Source: Syntrophomonadaceae bacterium
GTDB lineage: Bacteria; Bacillota; Dethiobacteria; DTU022
Length of the DNA stretch: 20,000 bases
Direction: 5' to 3'
Assembly: GCA_007136055.1 (NCBI GenBank)
Contig: SLHT01000057.1
Span: 1 to 20,000, forward strand
Part shown: one piece after another, positions 1 to 6,124 of the stretch
Position numbering within the stretch: the first letter of the stretch is position 1
How the letters are laid out: every line of letters starts with the position of its first letter
Notes under the pieces: generated by a model
Told to the model about the DNA's origin: nothing
The model's database searches: none
The model's input: only the letters and a program-made list of their open reading frames with translations
Made by a program: the position numbers and the translations under genes

Positions 1-188
1 AAAAGCTCCAAGGCTGGCTACAGGCTGATGGCTAATCTTTGCCTGACGGGATTCGCACCCGCTATATGATGCGACCTTGCTCAGCCGCACGGACGGTTCC
101 ATCCTCTTCCCTTCGGCCTTCTCTGCGCTCCGGGACGCTCGAACCGTCCCCCATGGCGCCGCTTATTCAGTAATCTTTCGCTGTAGCG
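1..188. other. Non-coding GC-rich spacer at window edge
   Basis: No convincing coding sequence is visible on either strand. The stretch holds a long inverted repeat (91-149, listed separately) and a short hairpin, GGGACG (132-137) with CGTCCC (145-150). A stem-loop resembling a tRNA T-arm lies at 46-64 on the minus strand. It follows uppP on the minus strand, so it could contain that gene's 3' end signal, but no U-tract follows either hairpin. Confidence 0.5.
91..149. repeat. Inverted repeat, REP-like (9-bp arms)
   Basis: GGACGGTTC at 91-99 is a perfect inverted copy of GAACCGTCC at 141-149, with 41 nt between. The right arm also takes part in a nested hairpin (132-150). The GGACGGTTC core and the extragenic position resemble REP-type palindromes of Firmicutes, but only one copy is in the window, so the repetitive nature is inference. 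Confidence 0.4.
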
Positions 189-1016
189 CTAGAATGTTGG
201 CGGTATCTCCGGCACAAATGCAAAAACAAGAATGGCCACAATGTAGCAATAGATGGCAAAATATAAAAGCCGTCCCCGCTTTAAAAAATCGATCAACCAG
301 ACTATGCCGACTAACGAGAAAACAAAGGCAGCCAAAAACGATACTACCATCGGACCTGTTCCGATAGCGCCCCATAAAGCCCCGGAAACATCCCTGACAG
401 CCAGAACGCTAGAGCCTAAGATTGCGGGAATAGCTAAAAGAAAAGAGTAACGCACAGCCGTATCGCGCTCTAAACCGACCCACAGCGCAAAAACCAGAGT
501 TGAACCTGAACGCGAAATACCGGGCAGAACAGCTATGGCCTGGCCCAGGCCGACAATTATTGAATCCAGAAAAGTCATCTTTTCCTCGGTACGACTGCCA
601 TATTCCCTGAACCGTTCAATAATAATTAATGCTGTGCCCGTCACAGCAAGGGCCGCAGCAATAAATAGCGGTGTTTTGAACACATCTACCACCAGGTTTT
701 TCAGAATCAATCCCATGCTGCCGGTTATTACCGTGGCAATAATAATATAGAGGCCAAAGAAAAAATGAACCCTGTATGCAGCAGACTTATTTATAATATA
801 TAGGAAAAAACCTCTGATCACCGTCCATAACTCCCGGCGAAAATACAGTATAACCGCAAAAACCGATCCAATATGGAGGTATATTTCAAAAGCTAGGCCG
901 GGAAAATTATAGCCAAACAATAGCTCTGTGATAATAATGTGAGCTGTGCTCGATATAGGCAGAAACTCAGTAATGCCCTGGACAATACCAAAAATTAGCG
1001 CTTCAAAAAGTGGCAT
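189..1016 (-). CDS. uppP: Undecaprenyl-diphosphatase (UppP/BacA)
   Basis: Integral membrane phosphatase that recycles undecaprenyl diphosphate to the monophosphate lipid carrier for peptidoglycan synthesis; overproduction gives bacitracin resistance in other bacteria. The 275-residue length matches the family. The first signature, ITEFLPISSTAH, lies at residues 15-26 with Glu17 and His26. The second, PGISRSGST, is near residue 165. The remainder is a series of hydrophobic membrane segments. The start is an ATG at 1016; the upstream AGCAGG is a weak, rather distant ribosome binding site. It lies 52 bp downstream of the macrodomain gene in the same direction, so the two may be cotranscribed. 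Identity is firm; cotranscription is inference. Confidence 0.96.
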   Translation of the reverse strand: MPLFEALIFGIVQGITEFLPISSTAHIIITELLFGYNFPGLAFEIYLHIGSVFAVILYFRRELWTVIRGFFLYIINKSAAYRVHFFFGLYIIIATVITGSMGLILKNLVVDVFKTPLFIAAALAVTGTALIIIERFREYGSRTEEKMTFLDSIIVGLGQAIAVLPGISRSGSTLVFALWVGLERDTAVRYSFLLAIPAILGSSVLAVRDVSGALWGAIGTGPMVVSFLAAFVFSLVGIVWLIDFLKRGRLLYFAIYCYIVAILVFAFVPEIPPTF

Positions 1017-1068
1017 AATAATAAAAAACCTGCTTTCAATTTATTTAAGCTTCTTAATTGCCAGGGTA

Positions 1069-1605
1069 TTAGACACCAAGTGCTTCTTCCATACACTGCT
1101 CATGGATTTTGAGAGCCCCGGCATCAAAAAGGACAAAACGGATTAAACTGACATTTTTCAGTTCGGGCAAAATATCTTTAATTGCCTGGAAAGCAACCCC
1201 GGCTGCACCTTTCATCGGATACCCGAAAGCGCCTGTTGAAATAGAAGGAAATGCAACAGAATCGATCTTGCTGTCTTCGGCAAGCCGCAGGGAATTGCGG
1301 TAGCAATCGGACAGCAGCTTTTCCTCCGGTTTATCCACTCCAAAAACAGGGCCGAGGCAATGGATCACATAGCGATTCGGCAAATTGTGAGCTCCCGTAA
1401 TAACTGATTCACCGGGGCTAATCGGGGCTAACGAGCGGCACTCTTCTTCAAGTCCCGGTCCTGCTGCACGGTGCAGGGCGCCGGCCACACCTCCACCTAT
1501 CCTGAGCTGGGCATTGGCAGCATTGACAACCGCTGCTATATCTTGCTGCGCGGCTATATCACCTTTAATACATTCGATTGTAATCCCGGAGAGCACTTTC
1601 TTCAT
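1069..1605 (-). CDS. Macrodomain protein, probable O-acetyl-ADP-ribose deacetylase
   Basis: Single macrodomain of 178 residues, the normal length of YmdB/MacroD-type hydrolases. The expected motifs are all present: GDI near residue 15, VVNAAN near 26-31, the GGGVAGALHRAAG loop at about 38-50, and PSISTGAFGYP near 120-130, which contacts the distal ribose and phosphates. Relatives remove the acetyl group from O-acetyl-ADP-ribose or mono-ADP-ribose from proteins; which substrate applies here cannot be read from sequence. The start is an ATG at 1605 with a strong AGGAGG nine bases upstream. It is the upstream partner of uppP on the minus strand. Family assignment is firm, precise activity inferred. 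Confidence 0.93.
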   Translation of the reverse strand: MKKVLSGITIECIKGDIAAQQDIAAVVNAANAQLRIGGGVAGALHRAAGPGLEEECRSLAPISPGESVITGAHNLPNRYVIHCLGPVFGVDKPEEKLLSDCYRNSLRLAEDSKIDSVAFPSISTGAFGYPMKGAAGVAFQAIKDILPELKNVSLIRFVLFDAGALKIHEQCMEEALGV

Positions 1606-1791
1606 CTCTGCAGACCTCCTATCTCATTGTTGAAGCAATCTGCTTCTGATTACTGCTTTTTTCTTTTTATTTCAATAGATCTGGCGGTGGCAGCTGCATG
1701 TTACGTGTTCAACGCGGTTTTTGCGTTGTTCAAGCGGTTGTAGTTTCTGTGATTTACTCTTTAGAGTTATCTTTAATACACCTATTATGAC

Positions 1792-1821
1792 AAAAAAACC
1801 CGGGAGAATCAAACTCCCGGG
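1792..1821 (-). terminator. Rho-independent terminator of the selenoprotein operon
   Basis: CCCGGGAG (1799-1806) and CTCCCGGG (1814-1821) form a perfect 8-bp stem with a 7-nt loop. On the minus strand it is followed directly by seven U (1798-1792). It lies about 60 bp after the ArsC/Spx-like gene, giving a clear transcript end for the minus-strand prx-arsC pair. Confidence 0.92.
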
Positions 1822-1879
1822 CCAAAACAATTTGCATGAAAGTATTTAAACCAATACCGCTATACTCTAATAACTACTT

Positions 1880-2226
1880 TCAGCAGACCAGCGCAGCATA
1901 GTGTTCAGCATCAAATCCGACTACCAGTTTATTCCCATCAGTAAACAGGGGACGACGCATGATTTTTTGATTAGAAAGACAAGCCTGGCAGCTTAATGGC
2001 CAGATATCTTTCCGGAATCGAGACCCATCTTTTTTAAAGCGGCGCTTCTTGGGTTTAACGTTCCGCTTCTAGTCAATCCGCCTTTCGAAGCAAGTTTGTT
2101 CAGTTCCTTTTCGCTTAAAGGCTGTTTCAAAATATCACGATACTCAAAATCGACTGCCTGATCCGAAAGCCACGCTTTCGCTTTACGACAGGCTGCTCAG
2201 GTCGAAAAGCAGTAAAACAGCAACAT
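1880..2226 (-). CDS. ArsC/Spx-family thiol oxidoreductase with Sec at CxxC (frame break)
   Basis: Small thioredoxin-fold protein of the ArsC/Spx family, about 115 residues once two recoding issues are resolved. The start is ATG 2226, 20 bp after the peroxiredoxin stop, with GGAGG upstream. It begins MLLFYCFST-TGA-AACRKAKAWL, so the TGA is codon 10 and Cys is residue 13: the family CxxC/Spx Cys10-Cys13 site with selenocysteine first. The middle contains QPLSEKELNKLASKGG and RSAALKKMGLD. The C-terminal family block NQKIMRRPLFTDG and VVGFDAEHY is in the -1 frame, with the stop at 1882-1880. The first frame meets TAA at 1995-1993, so one base appears missing between about 2029 and 2000. The total of 347 nt is one short of 116 codons. 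Alternatives are an assembly error, a recent pseudogene or programmed frameshifting. Confidence 0.75.
2156..2199 (-). promoter_or_regulatory. Candidate bacterial SECIS element in arsC-like gene
   Basis: Directly after the in-frame TGA (2199-2197), the minus strand forms a perfect 7-bp stem, CGAAAGC (2180-2174) with GCTTTCG (2170-2164), closed by a three-base loop GUG. An outer 5-bp stem, GCCTG (2193-2189) with CAGGC (2160-2156), encloses it. The apical G is about 24 nt past the UGA, in the distance range of bacterial SECIS hairpins. Function is inferred from position and fold only. Confidence 0.6.
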
Positions 2227-2246
2227 TACTTTTATTTGCCTCCTGC

Positions 2247-2843
2247 CTAATCACCGATTTTCCAAGTTTCCCAAACCTTACCGACCAGTTCAGGTCCGGG
2301 CTTGAGTGTCTTTTTCCCAGGCTGCCATCCTGCAGGCGTCGGTTCTCCTGTTTTACGAACATGCTGGAAAGCCTGAACCTGGCGGACCAATTCTGCAAAG
2401 TTGCGGCCTACCGGAGGGGTCAGCACTTCCATGGCCTGGATTACGCCATCCGGATCAATCAAAAAGCGACCCCTTATATTAACGCCGCCCTCTTCGTCAT
2501 AGACACCGTATAGGCTACCGATCTTACCACCTGTATCAGCCATCATTGGAAATGGAACACCGCCATCAACCATTTTTGACAGTTCCACTTCCTGCCAGAT
2601 CTTATGAGTAAACTGGCTGTCTACACTGCATGAGAGCACCTCTACACCTAGATCCTGGAGTTCGTTGTACCTGGCGGCAACTGACGCCAATTCTGTCGGT
2701 CAGACAAAGGTAAAATCTCCGGGGTAGAAGCAAATAACAACCCATTTGTCCTTGTAATCCGACAATTTGACTTTTTTGAAACCACCATCGATATAAGCAT
2801 TGGCTTCAAAATCTGGAGCTTTCTGACCCACTTTAACGCTCAT
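2247..2843 (-). CDS. prxU: Selenocysteine peroxiredoxin (AhpC/Prx1 family, PrxU-like)
   Basis: Thiol/selenol peroxidase reducing H2O2 and organic hydroperoxides, cytoplasmic. Translation from ATG 2843 gives 198 residues if TGA 2702-2700 is read as selenocysteine: FYPGDFTFV-TGA-PTELASV, residue 48, exactly the peroxidatic Cys of the FTFVCPTE motif. The ATG 2843 start has GAGGAGG seven bases upstream; ATG 2849 is too close to it. Downstream blocks SVDSQFTHKIW, GVPFPMMAD, RGRFLIDPDG and the C-terminal AGWQPGKKT are normal for the AhpC subfamily. The usual resolving Cys (VCP before AGW) is replaced by PTP. Only Cys38 and Cys72 remain, so reduction by another protein or low-molecular thiol is likely. 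It is the first gene of a two-gene operon with the ArsC/Spx-like gene. An ordinary ORF caller would report a 147-residue fragment from 2690. Confidence 0.92.
2672..2702 (-). promoter_or_regulatory. Candidate bacterial SECIS element in prxU
   Basis: After the TGA (2702-2700), ten bases separate it from a 5-bp stem, UGGCG (2689-2685) with CGCCA (2676-2672), around an 8-nt loop UCAGUUGC; a U-G pair can extend it. Loop position, about 16-23 nt after the UGA, suits a bacterial SECIS. The stem is short and support is weaker than for the element in the downstream gene. Confidence 0.45.
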
Positions 2844-2871
2844 AATCATACCTCCTCACAAATTTAGCAGT

Positions 2872-2887
2872 TATAGTATATTCTATA
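2872..2887. promoter_or_regulatory. Inverted repeat in prxU promoter, candidate operator
   Basis: TATAGTATATTCTATA is a palindrome at 14 of 16 positions, centred about 35 bp upstream of the prxU start in an AT-rich region. On the minus strand a TTGATT and a TACTAT 16 bases apart could be -35 and -10 boxes, and the palindrome covers the latter. A peroxide- or metal-responsive repressor is a reasonable guess; the sequence is not a clean PerR box. Confidence 0.35.
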
Positions 2888-2975
2888 TAATAATAATCAA
2901 TCCTGCTTATATAGTAATTTCATATAATCAAGCTGCCCAGGGAAAGAAACAAATTATTGCCCGGGCATAAAGATA

Positions 2976-3005
2976 ACCCTGCCTCTTAAGGAAAGATGAC
3001 AGGGT
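2976..3005 (-). terminator. Weak candidate terminator after rrf2
   Basis: ACCCTG and CAGGGT (3005-3000 and 2981-2976 on the minus strand) form a 6-bp stem with an 18-nt loop, followed by UAUCUUUAU. The stem is short and the U-tract broken, so termination here is only possible. Confidence 0.25.
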
Positions 3006-3058
3006 GGGTATGAATATGGCAATTACCAGAAGCAATTTACCGATCCAAACAGGTTTAG

Positions 3059-3499
3059 TTATATAGCTGTTCGACTATCATTAATAGTTTTTTTCCTTTG
3101 TTCCTCAACCAGATTAGCCAGGGTTTCAGACTGCAGCTCTTTAACAATTACCTGGTGTAGTTTGACCCAAATGTTACGGGTCACGCATTTTTCAACCCTT
3201 TTACATACCGCCGGGTTGTCAACGCAATCTGCAGGGGCAAGAGAACCTTCCACACAGTGCACAATATCGTAGAGAGTGATCTGCTCAGGAGGCCTGATTA
3301 GGCTGTAACCACCTCGGCTTCCCTTTTGGGTTCTTACAAAACCGCTTACCCGTAAAGGAGTCATCAGTTGTTCCAGGTATTTAATCGATATATCTTGATT
3401 GTGGGCGATGTCTTTCAATTTTACCGGATCTCCATTATAATTAAGAGCCAGTTCAACCATGGCCCGGGCAGCATAGCGTGCTTTTGTCGATAAACGCAT
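3059..3499 (-). CDS. Rrf2-family transcriptional regulator with Cys cluster
   Basis: Dimeric winged-helix regulator of 146 residues. The ATG at 3499 (MRLSTKARYA) is chosen because it matches the family N-terminus and has AAGGAG nine bases upstream. An ORF can be extended to 3544 but that adds an unlike leader. The wHTH includes IKYLEQLMTPLRVSGF and the wing RTQKGSRGGYSL. After it comes Cys-x6-Cys-x5-Cys (ADCVDNPAVCKRVEKC), close to the IscR/NsrR pattern that holds a [2Fe-2S] or [4Fe-4S] cluster, so Fe-S, redox or NO sensing is plausible. It is the last gene of a cysK-copA-rrf2 run, 109 bp after copA. Rrf2 relatives control cysteine metabolism (CymR) or Fe-S assembly (IscR); the target here is unknown. 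Confidence 0.92.
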   Translation of the reverse strand: MRLSTKARYAARAMVELALNYNGDPVKLKDIAHNQDISIKYLEQLMTPLRVSGFVRTQKGSRGGYSLIRPPEQITLYDIVHCVEGSLAPADCVDNPAVCKRVEKCVTRNIWVKLHQVIVKELQSETLANLVEEQRKKTINDSRTAI

Positions 3500-3608
3500 A
3501 ATTATAGTCTCCTTAGGAGGATCACATTTTTTTACAAGCCACATTTATACCTGGCCACAGGAACCCTTCACCTGCTGTCGCTGGACGTCAAACCCGCTCT
3601 TAAGCTTT

Positions 3609-6065
3609 TTAAAGCGCTGCCTTTTTCAAGCGCAGGGAGTTTAAAACCACATTAAGTGAGCTTAAAGCCATGGCCCCTGCTCCGATAATCGGGTGAAGCA
3701 GCCCAAAAAAGGCTACCGGTATAGCAACAGCATTATAGAACCAGGCCCAAAAATAATTCTGCCGAATCTTGTTAAACGTAGCCCGCGAGAGCTTTATCGC
3801 CGAAACCACCGAATTTAGATCGCCTCGCACCAGGGTTATATCAGCCGCTTCAATGGCCACATCGGTCCCTGTCCCAATAGCAATGCCGACATTAGCCTGT
3901 TTAAGGGCCGGAGCATCATTAATTCCGTCTCCGACCATAGCCACCATGGAGAACTCATCCTGCAGCCTTTTAACTTCTGCTACTTTGCCTTCAGGCAAAA
4001 CTTCAGCCAGAACCTTGCTAATACCGATCTGCCGGGCAATAGCCGAAGCAGTGTTCCAATTATCACCGGTGATCATTGCCGTCTTTAAGCCTATTTTTTC
4101 CAATTCGCTCACAGCCTGGATTGCTTCGTCTTTAATCGTGTCGGCTACCGCTATAATCCCGGCCAACTTGCCTGCAACGGCAACCAGCATGACCGTTTTT
4201 CCTTCTTTTTCCATCCATTCCATTTCTTCAGCTAATCCGTCAATCTTAACCTGCCTTGATTCCATTAGTCGCCTGCTGCCGACCAGCACGGGCTTGTCAG
4301 CAATGATTCCTTCAACACCCTGGCCGGTAATAGATTTAAACTTAGAAACCTCCGTCAGATCTATACCTTCATCTTTAGCCCTTTCGACCAGGGCTGCACC
4401 AAGTGGGTGCTCAGAAACTGCTTCGATTCCCGCAGCGTAAGAAAGCATTTCACGTTCAGTAAAACCATTCCGGACCGCGATTTCTGTTACCTGCGGTTTA
4501 CCCCTTGTAAGTGTTCCCGTCTTATCAAAAGCAATAACCTTAACATCTTTCATGGTTTGTATCGCTTCACCGCTCCGGATCAATATACCCCTTTCAGCCC
4601 CAATACCGCTGCCTACCATTAAAGCAGTAGGTGTAGCAAGCCCCAGGGCGCAGGGACAGGAAATAACGAGCACTGCTGTTGCAGCCATAAAAGCAAGGGT
4701 TAGGTTGGGCACTGCCAGGTTCGCCCAGGGCGGGTTAACGTATCCGACCAGGGAACTATGGAAATCGGGGAAAAGCAGCCAGGACGTAAATGAAGCAAGC
4801 GCTATTACTAATACAGCAGGCACAAAGTAGCCTGTAATCTTGTCTGCAAACTCCTGGATCGGCACCTTGGACCCCTGGGCTTCTTCAACCAGCTTGACAA
4901 CCTGGGCCAGGAAAGTATCTCTACCGACCTTACTTGCCTTGACCTGCAGCATACCCTGCCGGTTAATGGTTGCCCCGATCACTTCATCACCTTCCTGCTT
5001 CTCTACGGGTATTGATTCACCGGTAGCCATTGATTCATCGATGCTGCTCTGCCCGCTGACTACCAGGCCGTCGGTTGGAATTTTCTCACCCGGGTGGACG
5101 AGCATAATCTGTCCAGTTTGTAATTCATCAACAGGTATTTCCCTCTCTGCTCCATTCTCAAGAACACGAGCTGTTTTTGCTTCCAAAGCCAACAATTTCT
5201 TAATGGCCTGCGAAGCCCGGCCCTTTGCTTTTGTTTCCAGAAAACGTCCGACCAAATGCAGGGCCATAATACTGGCGGCCATCTCCACAAATGTTGTCAG
5301 CGGGAACCAAAATTGGAGAAAACTAAGCAGGTAGGGCAGAGCAGAACCGAGAGTAACCAGGGTATCCATGTTAGCGCTGCCCCTCCTCAGGGCGCGCAGG
5401 GTTCCCAGGTGGGTATCTTTCCCGGCTATAAAAATTGCCGGAAAAGCCAGTATTAAAGTGATCACGAAATATCCCGGAATGGGTATAATAAACATGTGGA
5501 TCATCATCAAAACCATGACCACACCGGCAAAGGCAGCTGCCAGCCACATTTTTCCGGCAGCATGCCTGATACCGGCTTCATCCCGGTCAGAGGGCCTGCT
5601 TTTTTCTTCTTTTATTCCAAAGGCATTCTCTTCATCTATAACTTCGTAACCGGCACCGGACACCAGCTCCACAAGGGCAGACCGGCTTGTTTTCTTTTTG
5701 TCATATTTCACAGATGCTTTTTCAGCAGCAAAATTTACAGCTGCTTCGATTACACCTGGCTCGTTCTGCAATGTTTTTTCCAGTCCGCGAGCACATGAGG
5801 CGCAGCTCATGCCATCTATTTTAAAAACAGCATCTATCACTTCTCCTTTGCCTTGTTCCACCGTTCCACTGTAGCCTGCATCTTTAACCCTTTGCAAAAT
5901 ATCCTGTTCTCTGATAACATCAGGATCATATTCCAGCTGCGCTTTGCCCGCGGCAAAATTCACAGTAGCTTTTTCTATCCCTTCAGTATCCTGAAGGGCC
6001 TTCTCCAGCCCAAGTGCGCAAGAAGCACAGCTCATATCATCGATCTGCATCGAAATTTTTTCCAT
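3609..6065 (-). CDS. copA: Copper-translocating P1B-type ATPase (CopA)
   Basis: Membrane pump exporting Cu(I) at the cost of ATP; 818 residues from ATG 6065 (GAGAGG ten bases upstream). A TTG two codons earlier is possible but too close to that site. Two N-terminal heavy-metal-associated domains each carry MSCASCA, at Cys13/Cys16 and Cys88/Cys91. Then come membrane segments, the actuator loop with TGES, the metal-binding CPCALG in the sixth membrane helix, the phosphorylation site DKTGTLT, the nucleotide-domain SEHPLG, and TGDN and GDGINDAP in the P domain. The last helices carry NAVAIPVAF and MALSSLNVVLNSLRL, the N and MxxSS residues typical of Cu(I) ATPases rather than Zn/Cd pumps. It lies between cysK and rrf2 on the same strand with a 59-bp gap to cysK. 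No CopZ or CsoR is adjacent. Confidence 0.97.
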   Translation of the reverse strand: MEKISMQIDDMSCASCALGLEKALQDTEGIEKATVNFAAGKAQLEYDPDVIREQDILQRVKDAGYSGTVEQGKGEVIDAVFKIDGMSCASCARGLEKTLQNEPGVIEAAVNFAAEKASVKYDKKKTSRSALVELVSGAGYEVIDEENAFGIKEEKSRPSDRDEAGIRHAAGKMWLAAAFAGVVMVLMMIHMFIIPIPGYFVITLILAFPAIFIAGKDTHLGTLRALRRGSANMDTLVTLGSALPYLLSFLQFWFPLTTFVEMAASIMALHLVGRFLETKAKGRASQAIKKLLALEAKTARVLENGAEREIPVDELQTGQIMLVHPGEKIPTDGLVVSGQSSIDESMATGESIPVEKQEGDEVIGATINRQGMLQVKASKVGRDTFLAQVVKLVEEAQGSKVPIQEFADKITGYFVPAVLVIALASFTSWLLFPDFHSSLVGYVNPPWANLAVPNLTLAFMAATAVLVISCPCALGLATPTALMVGSGIGAERGILIRSGEAIQTMKDVKVIAFDKTGTLTRGKPQVTEIAVRNGFTEREMLSYAAGIEAVSEHPLGAALVERAKDEGIDLTEVSKFKSITGQGVEGIIADKPVLVGSRRLMESRQVKIDGLAEEMEWMEKEGKTVMLVAVAGKLAGIIAVADTIKDEAIQAVSELEKIGLKTAMITGDNWNTASAIARQIGISKVLAEVLPEGKVAEVKRLQDEFSMVAMVGDGINDAPALKQANVGIAIGTGTDVAIEAADITLVRGDLNSVVSAIKLSRATFNKIRQNYFWAWFYNAVAIPVAFFGLLHPIIGAGAMALSSLNVVLNSLRLKKAAL

Positions 6066-6124
6066 CTTCAAACAGCCTCTCTTTCAATACAACACTTCAA
6101 CTTGTTGGCTGATAATTCCAGCTT

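Noticed and set aside
46..64. Minus-strand stem-loop resembling a tRNA T-arm (CGGG-TGCGAAT-CCCG)
   Set aside because: No matching acceptor stem, anticodon arm or CCA end is found around it, so no tRNA can be folded. Cobalamin-riboswitch and group II intron readings were also considered, but their other conserved blocks are missing.
1709..1731. CAACGC/GCGTTG hairpin as a terminator or attenuator before the macrodomain gene
   Set aside because: The 6-bp stem is not followed by a U-tract on either strand and lies more than 100 bp from the gene start, so nothing beyond a chance hairpin can be supported.
1875..1882. TGA at 1882-1880 after LVC as a second, C-terminal selenocysteine (Cys-Sec-Lys, then TAG)
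   Set aside because: Family members end at about this point, and the hairpin downstream is a terminator about 60 bp away, not a SECIS. It is best read as the ordinary stop.
2029..2035. A AAA AAG heptamer as proven programmed -1 frameshifting
   Set aside because: Homology stays in the original frame past the heptamer, and I see neither an upstream SD-like stimulator nor a stable downstream hairpin.
3769..5334. Long plus-strand frames opposite copA (3769-4440 and 4840-5334)
   Set aside because: They are antisense to well-conserved copA motifs, lack ribosome binding sites and show no protein family features.
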